Shown: positions 1 to 9,182, counted from the stretch's first letter. The stretch: 64,000 nucleotides of DNA from Pseudomonas sp. MM223 (GCA_947090765.1 OX352322.1:1941501-2005500); one strand, 5' to 3'. Notes: generated from the sequence alone by a model not told the origin. Made by a program: numbers and translations.

Positions 1-2
1 CA

Positions 3-158
3 GGCCATTCGGGAGCTTTGAATGATGCCGTGCAAGATCAGTTCTTAAGCCTTGGGCTGGGTAATTATTATATGACCTACAAAGTGGAGTATGGAGCTAT
101 TTGTGTGGCGCTGGACCCGTGGGGCAACCCGACGGCAAGGGCCAGACCACACGCTTGA
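3..158 (+). pseudogene. 3' tail of an unidentified open frame fused to RHS sequence
   Basis: An open frame enters from the left edge and stops at 156-158. Its translation includes LNDAVQDQFLSLGLGNYYM and then runs into LDPWGNPT, a reading of RHS-like sequence. The first 100 bases are distinctly AT-richer than what follows, as is common for the variable toxin tips and immunity genes of RHS loci. I do not recognise a family. It may be the tail of a tip or immunity gene joined to an RHS core fragment by recombination. The call is weak because the start lies outside the window. Confidence 0.3.
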
Positions 159-1303
159 TGCGCACGGCCCGTGGCCTGCCGAGCAGCTGCCAGGATGCCA
201 AGGGCCAGCGGGTGCGCTACGAGTACGACAAGGCCATCCGCCTGACCGCACTGGTCAACGAGAACAACGCCACCTACAGCTTTGCCTACGACGTGTCGGA
301 CCGGCTGAGCGAAGAGGTGCGGGTGGATAACCTGACCCGGCGTTTCAGCTACAACGCTGGTGGCCATCTCACGCGCCTGGATGAGATTGGCTACGGCGAA
401 AATGCCGAACGCCCGCAGCGCCACACGCAGTTCGAGCGCGACAGCATTGGCCGCTTGATCACCAAGCTCAATAGCGACACCCAGCAGCAATTTGCCTACG
501 ACGAGCGCGACCGTTTACTGAGCATCGAACGGCACCCCAGCAGTATCGGCACGCAGCTCGGGATTACCGAAGAAAAGCTGGAGTACACCTACGATCTGCT
601 GGGCCGGCTGACCCAAGAAATCACCCCCGACGGCACGCTCGGCTACGAGTACGACCCACTCAGCAACCTGACCACACTGACCCTGCCGGATGGCCGCCAG
701 GTTAACCACCTGTATTACGGCAGCGGGCACCTGCACCAGCTGAACCTGGACGGCCAGGTAATCAGCGACATGGAGCGAGACGACCTGCATCGCGAGGTGT
801 ATCGCACGCAGGGCAAGCTCACCAGTTGCTTTGGTTATGACGCGATGGGGCGTAAGGCGTGGCAGTTTGCGTCGACGTTGCCCGCTGACAAGCTTTCCCA
901 GATACACAACACCGGCATCAATACGTCGCTGTTGGTGGAGCATGCGTATAACCCGATTCACCGCCGTTACCAGTACGACCCGGCAGGTGAACTGGTGCGC
1001 ACGCTCGACAAGCTGCGTGGCGAGATCAAGTACGAATACGAAGCCAACGGCCAGTTGCGCAGCCGCGATACCGGCTCACTGATCGGCAGCGAAGAGTTTC
1101 GCTACGACGCGGCGGCCAACCGCCTGGACTTCAATGCGCGGCAGTTTGACAAGGTCAAGGACAACCGGATCAGGCAGTGGCGTGACCAGGAGTATCGCTA
1201 TGACCCGTGGGGCAACCTGGTAGAGAAGCGCTCGGGGCACAGCAAGCTTCAGCACTTTACCTATGATTGCGAGAACCGGCTGGTGCGGGCGGAGACGCTG
1301 GTC
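101..1303 (+). pseudogene. RHS/YD-repeat core fragment, truncated at both ends
   Basis: The frame encodes about 400 residues of RHS core: repeated YD units such as YEYDKAIRLTALVN, FAYDERDRLLSI, YTYDLLGRLTQEI, YEYDPLSNLTTL and YRYDPWGNLVEK. RHS proteins are large polymorphic toxins, often delivered by type VI secretion, whose YD repeats form a shell around a C-terminal toxin. Neither the N-terminal part nor the DPxG-type core end and toxin tip is present. RHS similarity stops near ENRLVRAETLV at about 1303. The frame stays open to 1489, but that extension is an out-of-frame reading of the next gene. The first residues before PDGKGQTTRL are also not RHS-like. It is best read as a displaced core cassette without function of its own. 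Confidence 0.8.
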
Positions 1304-1388
1304 CCTCGAGTACGTGCTGACTTACCCTCAGGTCCGGCCAGGATCATGGCTAGTCGACAATCACGGACGATAATCACAGGAGTCACCC

Positions 1389-1820
1389 ATGGAAGGCACC
1401 CCACAAACCCAATCCACCCCAGGCACCCTCAAGCCAAAATGGCAGGAGCGCTTCGCCTTCTTCGATCAGTACGGCGCCCCCACCTCTGAGTATTATAAAG
1501 CCGCTTTCCGCGCCTTGCCCTTCGGCAAGAAGCTGCTGATCAACAACAATTTCATCGCCTTTTTCTTTGGCCCGATCTATTGGTTCGTGCTGGGACTGTG
1601 GAAGAAGAACCTGGTCATGCTGGCCATCATGATCGTCATCGGGGTACTCCTGAGCTACTACGAGGTCGCTACAGGTAGCGAAATCCCACGTCCTGTGGAT
1701 AACGGCATCAGCATGGCGTTTGCGTTTCTGTACAGTTCCCTGACTAACCGTGCTTACTACCTGAAGCAGACCAAAGGGCAGCAGGGTTGGAACCCGTTTG
1801 AGGGGCAGCGGTTCATTTGA
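1389..1820 (+). CDS. DUF2628 domain membrane protein
   Basis: The product has 143 residues. A soluble N-terminal stretch (to about residue 40) is followed by a hydrophobic block rich in aromatic residues (FIAFFFGPIYWFVLGLWKKN, about 55-74), a second membrane segment (LVMLAIMIVIGVLLSYY) and a short third one near SMAFAFLYSSLTNRAYYL. This layout, with the FGPIYW signature, is typical of DUF2628 proteins, whose function is not established. The start is supported by an AGGAG ribosome site six bases upstream. A GC-rich hairpin followed by a short T run lies 150 bases downstream. The gene directly follows the RHS remnant and has no visible operon partner. Confidence 0.85.
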   Translation: MEGTPQTQSTPGTLKPKWQERFAFFDQYGAPTSEYYKAAFRALPFGKKLLINNNFIAFFFGPIYWFVLGLWKKNLVMLAIMIVIGVLLSYYEVATGSEIPRPVDNGISMAFAFLYSSLTNRAYYLKQTKGQQGWNPFEGQRFI

Positions 1821-1970
1821 GCCGTCAGGGCGATCGTGGGAGAGCATCCAGTTCAAACGATGCTTACAGGTTGATGAAGCCCTGTTTCCGATCACGCTCT
1901 CTGTAGATACCGTCTTGAACCTCACCCCGCAAGGCGGCTCCGGCGATTTCGGGGTGATGCGAAGATTCTG

Positions 1971-1990
1971 GGGGCGCTTAGCGCCCCTTT
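1971..1990 (+). terminator. Candidate terminator after the DUF2628 gene
   Basis: Perfect 7-bp stem GGGGCGC/GCGCCCC with a TTA loop followed by TTT. The T run is short, so termination may be weak. Confidence 0.5.
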
Positions 1991-2028
1991 CGCGACACAA
2001 GGCCGCGCATGTCTTGGGGCTGGTGTAG

Positions 2029-2250
2029 TCAGTGCCAGGTGATATCCCCGGTTTGCCGGTACAACAGCAACTCGGCCAGGGCCTTGGTCATCTGTACGTG
2101 ATGCACCGCATTGACCAGCATGTTGATGCCGGGCTCGCCGGCGTTGGCGCAGATGTATTCGTCCAGCGAGCCTTCGATGCCGGCCATCAGTTGGAGCGTA
2201 TGGATCAAGGCATCGACCGAGGGCGTGTCTTGGTTGATGGTGCGCCGGTA
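2029..2250 (-). pseudogene. C-terminal remnant of a DUF3077-like small protein
   Basis: The minus-strand frame carries SVDALIHTLQLMAGIEGSL and ends NAVHHVQMTKALAELLLYRQTGDITWH. The pattern of a DAL(I/V)H helix, an acidic middle and an H-x-x-x-M-A/K-A-L helix is like the small Pseudomonas DUF3077/DUF6124 proteins, one of which lies intact at 11034-11351. The expected MKK-type start, proline-rich N-terminus and FTV motif are missing. Upstream codons run straight into a REP palindrome at 2250-2290, so the 5' part appears to have been replaced by the repeat. Probably a decayed paralogue. Confidence 0.45.
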
Positions 2251-2345
2251 TTCGCGGGCACGCCCGCTCCCACAGGGATCGCGCATGCCTTAAGGCAAGC
2301 GCCGAACCTGTGGGAGCGCGGTGTGGCGATCCGATTTACCCGCGA
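2248..2345. repeat. REP-type palindromic pair
   Basis: A REP core (GCGGGCACGCCCGCTCCCAC) is followed about 25 bases later by an inverted GTGGGAGCG core and a CGCGAAAGGGCC stretch. It lies between the DUF3077-like remnant and the end of batD. Confidence 0.7.
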
Positions 2346-2367
2346 AAGGGCCGGTTCAGGCAGCCAA

Positions 2368-4002
2368 TTACTTGGGATATAGCGGCGGCAGCCCACCATT
2401 CTCACCAGCCGGCAGCAACACCTGCTCAGCCGGCGGAATGGTACCAATCGCCCGCCACAAATCCTCACCCTGCCAATACTGGCCACTCTCGCTGTACAAC
2501 GCCCCGTTCAACCCGTCCAGCGCATCCGACAACGGCACGAACCGCGCCGCCATCTCGGCCAGGGTTTCCGGTTGCTGCCGGGCCCAGGCATCCAGCGCCT
2601 GGCGGGTAGCCTGTGGGTCGTTGGCCAGGCACGCACGCTTGAGATCGTCCAGCAGGGTACGCGGGCTTGGCCCGTTCTGCGCAGCGCGCAGCACCGCCGG
2701 CCGTGAGCGGGCGCGCCACCACAGGGCAAAGCCAAGCACGGTGGTCAGGGCGAATATCAAAGTGGCCAGTTGCCAAGGCCACAGCAGGGTACTGGCGCTG
2801 CTGGTGTCACCCACCGGGGTGTCGGCGCTAAGCGCCGGGTTGTCTTGCACGTTCAATGTGCGCGCCGGCAGGCTGCTGTGTTCCAGGTGGTCTTCGCGGG
2901 TGTTCCACCAGGCTACCTCCAGCGCCGGCAGGGCCAGCGTACCCGCGTGGGTGGGGACCAAGGCCTCGCGTTCTTCGCGGTTGCCGGTCATGCCGCGCTC
3001 ACTGATTTCGTTGCGTAGCAGCGGCTGGTCGGGGTAGCGGCGCAGGCCGATGATCTCTGTGGCCGGCAGCGGTGGCAGCTGGGTGCTGGACAACCCTTCG
3101 GCACGCAAGGTGATGTTGCGCGTCAGCGAGTCGCCGATCTGCACCTGCTGGCTGTCGGGGGCGGGGTTCCAGTGCTCCTCCAGGGTAAGGCTGCGCGCAG
3201 GCAGCCACGGCACACCGGCTGGCCAGGCCGCCGGTATGGGGCGCACGGCCAGGCGCAGCGGCAGCGAGCTGACCTGCACCTGGCGGCCGGCACGGGCCGT
3301 ACCGTTGGCCTGCGGGGCTTCGTCATTGCTGGCTGCGGCGGTGGCCGTGAACGTCAGCGGTGGGATCTCAAGGCTGCCGCTTTGCTGGGCATACACCGCA
3401 TAGCGGGTTTCGATCACGCCGTGGCGCACGCCGTTGATTTCCTTTTCATACGTGCGCGATTCGCCCAGTGGCTCGACCTTGGCATTCTCCAGTTGCAGCG
3501 GGCTGAGGCTGCTGTCGTCGTACAGCGCTACCGAATGGTAGATGCGCACGGTAAGCACGGCCTGGGCCTGGACATGGACGTCGTTGCTGTCGAGGGTCGC
3601 TTCGATGAACACTTGCGAGGCGCTGTCCTGGCGGCTGGCATCGGCCCGCAGTACTTGCAGCTCGATGGCCTGGCTGTGCGACTGGCCCAGTTGCAGCTCG
3701 GGAATGCGCAGGCTGCCACTGCGCCGTGGCAGCAAGGTGATGATCCAGCGGGTACTGGCGCGGGTTTCGCCGTCGAGGGTGTGCAGGCTGTTCAGCTGGC
3801 GCGTGCCACGCACTTCGAAGTCACCTTCCAGGGCATGCAGGTCGGGCTTGCCGAACTGGGTAACGTCCTGGCTTTCCAGGGTCAGCTCCAGGCTCTCGCC
3901 GGCTTCCAGGCGGGTACGGTCAACGCTGGCTTGCAGCAGCGGCTCGGCCTGGGCCAGCACGGCCCAGAGCAGGGTGAGAAGCAAGACGCCGAAGCGACTC
4001 AT
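2368..4002 (-). CDS. batD: BatD-like oxygen-tolerance protein
   Basis: The product has 544 residues with an N-terminal signal peptide (MSRFGVLLLTLLWAVLAQAE). A long beta-rich periplasmic region follows (VDRTRLEAGESLELTLESQD, then GSLEIPPLTFTA), and a single membrane helix (WQLATLIFALTTVLGFALWW) near residue 410 precedes a cytoplasmic tail. This is the BatD (DUF11-like/oxygen-tolerance) arrangement. It is the last gene of a MoxR-DUF58-DUF4381-BatA-BatB-BatD operon, and its ATG overlaps the batB stop by four bases. In other bacteria Bat proteins are membrane-associated and linked to stress or envelope functions; the exact role in Pseudomonas is not settled. Confidence 0.88.
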   Translation of the reverse strand: MSRFGVLLLTLLWAVLAQAEPLLQASVDRTRLEAGESLELTLESQDVTQFGKPDLHALEGDFEVRGTRQLNSLHTLDGETRASTRWIITLLPRRSGSLRIPELQLGQSHSQAIELQVLRADASRQDSASQVFIEATLDSNDVHVQAQAVLTVRIYHSVALYDDSSLSPLQLENAKVEPLGESRTYEKEINGVRHGVIETRYAVYAQQSGSLEIPPLTFTATAAASNDEAPQANGTARAGRQVQVSSLPLRLAVRPIPAAWPAGVPWLPARSLTLEEHWNPAPDSQQVQIGDSLTRNITLRAEGLSSTQLPPLPATEIIGLRRYPDQPLLRNEISERGMTGNREEREALVPTHAGTLALPALEVAWWNTREDHLEHSSLPARTLNVQDNPALSADTPVGDTSSASTLLWPWQLATLIFALTTVLGFALWWRARSRPAVLRAAQNGPSPRTLLDDLKRACLANDPQATRQALDAWARQQPETLAEMAARFVPLSDALDGLNGALYSESGQYWQGEDLWRAIGTIPPAEQVLLPAGENGGLPPLYPK

Positions 4003-5717
4003 CGTGGGGTTTCCTGATGCAATTGCTGTTCATACCAGAATTTGCGCCGCAGCAGCTCCGCCGGGTTATCGGGGATCTCCCGCAGCCATTGTTCCAGGGC
4101 CTGGCGCTGTTCGGTGTCGAGGTTGGTAGATACCGGGCGCTGTGGCGGCTGGATGACATTGTCGTCAGCACCCGCCTCGTTGCCGGGCGCGGCCTGGCTG
4201 TTGTTGCTGCCTTCACCGGGCTGTTCGGCGTTGGCTTGTTCGTCGCTGCCGGGCGTGCCCTGGGTCGGGCTGCTGGCCGAGCTGCTGTTGCCCTCGGTTT
4301 CGCTGCCGGGGGTACCTTGGGCATCGCTGTTGGCCGGCTGTTCTTCGGCCTTGGCCTCGCGCTGTTGCAGCATCTGTTGCACCAGCGCCTGGTTGTCCAG
4401 CGCGGGTTGCAGGTCTGGCTGGCGTTCCAGGGCCTGTTCGTAGGCGTCCAGGGCGGCCTCCAGTTCACCGCTGCGGGCCAGGGCATTGCCTCGATTGTAG
4501 TGGGCGGCTGCCGTATCGCCCTGGGAAAACGCCTCGGCGGCACCGGCGTAGTCGCCGGCCTGGTAAAGGGCCATGCCGCGCCACTGCGGGTCCTGGAAGT
4601 GGCGTGCGGCGCTGGCCGGGCGGTTTTGCTCCAGCAGGCGCTGGCCTTGCTGGTCGGGGCGCAGCCACAGGTCATTGAATTCGAAGGCCTGGCTTGGCTG
4701 TGGCAGGGCCAGCAGCAGCGGCAGGCAGAATAGCCAGCCACGACGGCCGGCGCAGGCGGCCAGCAGCAGCAGCGGGATCAGCAGCCAGTAACCTTGATCG
4801 GCCCAGCTGTCCAGTTGCAGGGTCTGGCCGTCATTGCGCGCGGTACGCGGGTTGTCGAACAGGCCCAGGCCGCGCAGGTCGAGGTCGTCGATACGGGCAT
4901 GCCGGTAGCGCCCGCCGGTGCCGCTGATAAAGCCCTTGAGGCTGGCGCTGTCCAGCCGTGGTAGCAAGATGCCGCCCTGGTCGTCCTTGAGGTATTCGCC
5001 GCTGGCCTGGCGCACCGGGGCGCCTTCGCGGCTGCCGATGCCCAGCATCAGCAGGCTCGGGCCCTGGCGGCCGAGAGCCTGGCTGATGCCTTGGCGCTCC
5101 GGGGCGCTGAGCGACGAGCCGATCAGCAGCAAACGGCCTTGGCCCAGGCCACTCTGGGCCAGCAGGGCCAGCCCCTTTTGCACGGCCAGGTCGGCGCGCT
5201 GGCCGGGTTTTGGCATGATCGACGGGTCGATGGCTTCCAGCAGGTTGCGGGTGGTGGCCAGGTCATCGGACAGCGGCACCAGGGTGTGTGCCGAGCCGGC
5301 ATACACCACCAGCGCAGTCTGGCTGTCGCGGCGGTGTTCGAGCAGGTCGAGGACCTTGCGCCGGGCCTGTTCCAGGCGGTTGGGTGGGCTGTCTTCGGCG
5401 AGCATCTGCGGGGTCAGCTCCAGCAGGATCACCAGCGGGTCGGCCGGGCGTTGGCGGTTTTCTTCCACGCGCTGCCAGCTGGGCCCGAGCAGGGCCAGGA
5501 TCACCAGCGCCCAGGCCAGGCCCAGTGCTATCCACGGCAGCTTGCTGGTGCTACCGCTGCCACCGCCCAGCAACACGCCATGGAAGGCGGGCGGCAAAAT
5601 CATCTGCCAGCGCCCGGCGCGTTTGCGCCGGTGCCACAGCTTGTACAGCAGCCAACCGAGCAGGGGCACGGCCAGCAACCACAGCGGGCGAAGCCATTGG
5701 GGCCACAATTCGATCAT
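3999..5717 (-). CDS. batB: BatB/BatC-type VWA protein with TPR and low-complexity tail
   Basis: The product has 572 residues from MIELWPQWLRPLW. That start overlaps the batA stop by four bases; an upstream in-frame ATG would lie inside batA. Order: two N-terminal membrane helices, a VWA-like domain (about 90-290), a membrane helix near 310, TPR units (MALYQAGDYAGAAEAFSQG, then YNRGNALARSGELEAALDAY, about 370-440), a Q/G/S/E-rich linker with QGTPGSE-like repeats, and a basic C-terminal end. The usual metal-site motif DxSxS reads ELTPQ at about 99-103, so the MIDAS looks non-canonical, unlike the intact DVSGS of its partner BatA. It fuses what other genera encode as BatB and the TPR protein BatC. 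Confidence 0.88.
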   Translation of the reverse strand: MIELWPQWLRPLWLLAVPLLGWLLYKLWHRRKRAGRWQMILPPAFHGVLLGGGSGSTSKLPWIALGLAWALVILALLGPSWQRVEENRQRPADPLVILLELTPQMLAEDSPPNRLEQARRKVLDLLEHRRDSQTALVVYAGSAHTLVPLSDDLATTRNLLEAIDPSIMPKPGQRADLAVQKGLALLAQSGLGQGRLLLIGSSLSAPERQGISQALGRQGPSLLMLGIGSREGAPVRQASGEYLKDDQGGILLPRLDSASLKGFISGTGGRYRHARIDDLDLRGLGLFDNPRTARNDGQTLQLDSWADQGYWLLIPLLLLAACAGRRGWLFCLPLLLALPQPSQAFEFNDLWLRPDQQGQRLLEQNRPASAARHFQDPQWRGMALYQAGDYAGAAEAFSQGDTAAAHYNRGNALARSGELEAALDAYEQALERQPDLQPALDNQALVQQMLQQREAKAEEQPANSDAQGTPGSETEGNSSSASSPTQGTPGSDEQANAEQPGEGSNNSQAAPGNEAGADDNVIQPPQRPVSTNLDTEQRQALEQWLREIPDNPAELLRRKFWYEQQLHQETPR

Positions 5718-6790
5718 CGCCGCCTCCTCAGGCGCAGGCGCTTCAGGCGCTGGCGCCATTCCGGGTGCGGCTGCAAGAAGCGCGGCTTGCGCAGCAGGCG
5801 TTGCAGCAGGTTGTCGGGCCACTGCACGGCCACCACCAGCAGCACGCTGAGCAGCAGCGCCAGGGCCAGGGGCCAGGCGTACAGGGCCTGGGCCGTACGC
5901 GCCTGGGTCGGTTGCTGGGCGACCGGCTCAAGCTGGTCGAGGGTGTCGCCGATGGCATCCAGTTCGGCACCGTCATGGGCACGGAAGTAGGCGCCATGGG
6001 TGATGTCGGCGATTTCCTTGAGTGAGGCTTCATCCAGGTCCAGGCTCGGGTTGAGGCCAAGCAGGCCGGGGGTGCCACTGGCTTCGGGGTTGGCGCCGAT
6101 GCCGATGGTGTAGATGCGCACCCCTTCCTGGGCAGCCAGGCGGGCAGCGGTGAGCGGGTGGATCTGCCCACCGTTGTTGGCGCCGTCGGTGATCAGCACC
6201 AGCACCCGGCTTTGTGCCGGCCGTTGGCGCAGGCGTTTGACGGCCAGGCCAATGGCGTCACCGATGGCGGTGTTCTTGCCGGCGATGCCGATCTGCGCTT
6301 CATCGAGGAAGGTACGCACAGTGCGCCGGTCGAAAGTGAGCGGCGCCTGCAGGTAGGCTTGGCTGCCGAACAAAATCAGGCCTACGCGGTCGCCTTCACG
6401 GTCTTGCAGGAAGTCGCCCATCAACGCCTTGACCAGGTCGAGGCGGCTGATGTCTTCGTTTTGCCACTGCATGTCGGGGAAGTCCATCGACCCGGACACG
6501 TCCACCGCCACCAGCAGGTCGCGGCCGCTGGCGGCCACCGGCACCGGTTCGCCCAACCATTGCGGGCGGGCAGCGGCGCACAGCAGCAACAGCCAGATGA
6601 CAACGAACGGTGCCTGCTGGCGCCAGGTGGGCAGGTTGAGCCGTGCGCGGCGCCCGGCCAGCCCTTCGAGTTCGCTGAGGAAGCCTACCTTGAGCACCGG
6701 CTCGCCGCTGTCGGCGGCCGGCAGCAGCAGGCGTGCCAGCCAAGGCAGCGGTAACAGGGCGAAGACCCACGGCCAGGCCAGTTCAAACAT
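5714..6790 (-). CDS. batA: BatA-type von Willebrand factor A membrane protein
   Basis: The product has 358 residues from MFELAWPWVFALLPLPWL. An N-terminal membrane helix and a second one (FVVIWLLLLCAAA, about 62-75) precede a VWA domain. Its metal-ion-dependent adhesion site is intact: DVSGSMD at about 96-102, a TDGANNGG segment for the later loop, and GDRVGLILFGSQA in between. A C-terminal helix (WPLALALLLSVLLVVAVQW) anchors the end. The upstream DUF4381 gene overlaps its start by eight bases, and its stop overlaps the batB start, so translation is probably coupled. Paired with BatB and a MoxR ATPase it forms the classic MoxR-VWA chaperone-like module. Confidence 0.9.
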   Translation of the reverse strand: MFELAWPWVFALLPLPWLARLLLPAADSGEPVLKVGFLSELEGLAGRRARLNLPTWRQQAPFVVIWLLLLCAAARPQWLGEPVPVAASGRDLLVAVDVSGSMDFPDMQWQNEDISRLDLVKALMGDFLQDREGDRVGLILFGSQAYLQAPLTFDRRTVRTFLDEAQIGIAGKNTAIGDAIGLAVKRLRQRPAQSRVLVLITDGANNGGQIHPLTAARLAAQEGVRIYTIGIGANPEASGTPGLLGLNPSLDLDEASLKEIADITHGAYFRAHDGAELDAIGDTLDQLEPVAQQPTQARTAQALYAWPLALALLLSVLLVVAVQWPDNLLQRLLRKPRFLQPHPEWRQRLKRLRLRRRR

Positions 6791-7277
6791 GCTTGCGGAT
6801 CCAGGTTTCGACGGCTTGGCTGAGCCCGACAATGGCCTTGTCGTCGAGTTTGCACTCGGGCTTGTAGGCGCCCTCGACCAGCACCATCCAGCGAGTCAGG
6901 CCGGCGGCCGGGCAACGGTTATCGAGAAACGCCAGCCACTGGCGGCCGTTGAGGGTGTGGCTGTTGGCGCCCGGGTAGTGGCTGCGGCACAGGCGCTTGA
7001 GCAGGGCGTTGATCTGCTGTAGCCAGGCCCCGGCCGGGGCGCCGTCGTACGGGCGCGGCAGGCGCGCCAGCTCGGCCAGGGCGGCCACGCGCACCGGGTC
7101 CAAGGGTTGTTCGGCGCGCACGATGCGGCGTTTGCCCGGGCGCCAGTGGCGCAGCCGCCACAGGCCCCAGCCCAGCAGTGGCAGCACGGCCAGCAGTAGC
7201 CACCAGCCAGGTGCCGGCGGCCACAGGCCGACAGGCGCCGGGTCGATCAGCGGGTGTAACTGGTCGAGCGGGTTCAT
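6783..7277 (-). CDS. DUF4381 domain-containing membrane protein
   Basis: The product has 164 residues beginning MNPLDQLHPLIDPAPVGLWPP, with a tryptophan/proline-rich periplasmic start, one membrane helix (WWLLLAVLPLLGWGLWRL, about 25-42) and a basic cytoplasmic domain containing YPGANSHTLNGRQWLAFLD. This is the DUF4381 layout found between DUF58 and BatA genes in proteobacterial Bat operons. The start overlaps the DUF58 stop by four bases; longer in-frame readings would run through the DUF58 gene. Function is unknown, but genetic coupling suggests it is part of the Bat membrane assembly. Confidence 0.85.
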   Translation of the reverse strand: MNPLDQLHPLIDPAPVGLWPPAPGWWLLLAVLPLLGWGLWRLRHWRPGKRRIVRAEQPLDPVRVAALAELARLPRPYDGAPAGAWLQQINALLKRLCRSHYPGANSHTLNGRQWLAFLDNRCPAAGLTRWMVLVEGAYKPECKLDDKAIVGLSQAVETWIRKHV

Positions 7278-8218
7278 GACGCGCTCCTTGGCCGTTGGGC
7301 GTTCAGGTATTCGCGCAGCTGCTCGATCATGTCGCTTTGGGTGCTGAGTGGCATCAGCACGACGCGCAACTTCTGGGCCATCAGCTCCCAGCGCTCGATA
7401 CGTGCTTCGGCCTGCTTGCGATAGGCAAGGCGCAGGTTGGCGTCCAGAGTGTCGAGCTCCAGCTGCGCGCTGCGCTGGGCAAAACGCAACAGGCCGGCGG
7501 CAGGCAAGGCGTGGTCGAGCGGGTCGGATACTGGCAACAACAGCAGGTCGCAGTGGCGCGAGAGCATGGCCAGGTGCTGTTCGCACTGTGCGGTCAGCGA
7601 TCGTTCGTCACAGATGACAATGGCTAGGCTGCCTGGGCGCAGTACTTCTCGTGCCCGGCGCAGGGCCAGGCCAAGGCTGTCGGCCTGGGGCAAGGCTTCG
7701 GTGTGCAGCGACTGGTTGACCTTGGCCAGGCGGTTGAGCAATTGCAGCAGGCTCTGCTTGCTGCGCCGGGGCTTGATTTCGTGCGGGTCGTTGTCGCCGA
7801 ACACCAGCCCGCCGATGCGGTCGTTGTGGCCCAGCGCGGCCCAGCCGAACAGGGCAGCGGCCTGGGCCGCCAGCACCGACTTGAACATCAACCCCGAACC
7901 GAAGAACAGCCGCTGGCTTTGCTCGACGAGGATGAAGATTGGCCGCTCGCGCTCTTCGTGGAACAGCTTGGTGTGCGGTTCCTGGGTGCGTGCGGTAACC
8001 CGCCAGTCGATATTGCGCACATCGTCGCCGGCCTGGTACACGCGCACCTGATCAAAGTCCACCCCGCGCCCGCGCAGCTTGGAATGGTGCAGGCCCACCA
8101 GCGGGCTGCGCTGGCCGGGCTTGGAAAACAGCTGGATTTCGCGCACGCGGTGGCGCATGTCGATCAGCTCGGCAAGGCCGATGCGGATGCCGGGTTCGGC
8201 CAACTGCGCGGTGGGCAT
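7274..8218 (-). CDS. DUF58 domain-containing protein (Bat operon)
   Basis: The product has 314 residues from MPTAQLAEPGIRIGLAELID. The DUF58 core GDDVRNIDWRVTART lies at about 63-78 and is followed by HTKLFHEERERPIFILVEQS, the start of a degenerate VWA-like fold. The start lies four bases after the moxR stop. DUF58 proteins accompany MoxR ATPases almost invariably; they are thought to be partners or targets of the ATPase, but no biochemical role is established. A longer upstream in-frame reading overlaps moxR and lacks family similarity. Confidence 0.9.
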   Translation of the reverse strand: MPTAQLAEPGIRIGLAELIDMRHRVREIQLFSKPGQRSPLVGLHHSKLRGRGVDFDQVRVYQAGDDVRNIDWRVTARTQEPHTKLFHEERERPIFILVEQSQRLFFGSGLMFKSVLAAQAAALFGWAALGHNDRIGGLVFGDNDPHEIKPRRSKQSLLQLLNRLAKVNQSLHTEALPQADSLGLALRRAREVLRPGSLAIVICDERSLTAQCEQHLAMLSRHCDLLLLPVSDPLDHALPAAGLLRFAQRSAQLELDTLDANLRLAYRKQAEARIERWELMAQKLRVVLMPLSTQSDMIEQLREYLNAQRPRSAS

Positions 8219-8222
8219 GGGC

Positions 8223-9182
8223 TCAGGCAACGGCGACGACGTCGAGGATGCGCTGGACCACGCGATCCTGGTCGATCCCCGCGGCCTCGGCCTCGAACGA
8301 GAGGATGATGCGGTGGCGCAGCACGTCGAACAGCACTGCCTGGATGTCTTCGGGGCTGACGAAGTCGCGCCCGGCCAGCCAGGCGTGGGCACGCGCACAG
8401 CGGTCCAGCGAGATGGAACCGCGTGGGCTGGCGCCGTAGGCGATCCAGTCGGCAAGCTCGGCGTCGAACTTGGCCGGGGTGCGGGTGGCCATCACCAGCT
8501 GCACCAGGTATTCCTCTACCGCGTCGGCCATGTACAGCCCGAGGATTTCCTTGCGCGCGGCAAAGATGGCCTGCTGGCTGACCCGGCGCTCGGGCTTGGT
8601 TTCGCCGCCCAGGGCTTCGCCACGGGCCTGCGCCAGGATGCGCCGCTCTACCGCAGCGTCGGGGAAGCCGATTTTTACGTGCATCAGGAAGCGGTCGAGC
8701 TGGGCTTCCGGCAGCGGGTAGGTGCCTTCCTGCTCGATCGGGTTCTGGGTGGCCATGACCAGGAACAGTGGCGACAGGTCGTAGGTGCTGCGGCCCACGC
8801 TGACCTGGCGCTCGGCCATGGCTTCGAGCAGCGCTGACTGCACCTTGGCCGGGGCGCGGTTGATTTCGTCGGCCAGTACCAGGTTATGGAAGATCGGCCC
8901 CTGCTGGAACACGAAGCTGCCGGTTTCCGGGCGGTAGATTTCGGTACCGGTGATGTCGGCCGGAAGCAGGTCGGGGGTGAACTGGATACGATGGAACTGC
9001 GCCTCGATACCTTCGGCGAGCTCTTTGATGGCCTTGGTCTTGGCCAGGCCCGGGGCACCTTCGACCAGCATGTGGCCGTCGGCCAGCAGCACGATCAACA
9101 GCCGTTCGACCAGTTTTTCCTGGCCTAGGATCTGGGAAGAAAGAAAGGTGCGCAGCGCGGTCAGCGCTTCACGGTGTTCCAT
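8223..9182 (-). CDS. MoxR-family AAA+ ATPase
   Basis: The product has 319 residues from MEHREALTALRTFLSSQILG. Walker A is GAPGLAKTK (about 42-50), Walker B is LVLADEINRAP (about 102-112), and sensor 1 lies in LVMATQNPIEQEGTYPLPEAQLDRF, all typical of MoxR. MoxR ATPases act with VWA proteins in the maturation or metal loading of protein complexes. This is the first gene of the minus-strand Bat operon. I chose the internal ATG because the upstream residues of the longer frame are proline-rich and not conserved in the family; 9183-9278 would otherwise add 32 residues. Confidence 0.9.
   Translation of the reverse strand: MEHREALTALRTFLSSQILGQEKLVERLLIVLLADGHMLVEGAPGLAKTKAIKELAEGIEAQFHRIQFTPDLLPADITGTEIYRPETGSFVFQQGPIFHNLVLADEINRAPAKVQSALLEAMAERQVSVGRSTYDLSPLFLVMATQNPIEQEGTYPLPEAQLDRFLMHVKIGFPDAAVERRILAQARGEALGGETKPERRVSQQAIFAARKEILGLYMADAVEEYLVQLVMATRTPAKFDAELADWIAYGASPRGSISLDRCARAHAWLAGRDFVSPEDIQAVLFDVLRHRIILSFEAEAAGIDQDRVVQRILDVVAVA

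Noticed and set aside
1304..1489. Continuation of the RHS frame to 1489
   Set aside because: It has no YD repeats and reads out of frame through the well-supported DUF2628 gene and its ribosome site.
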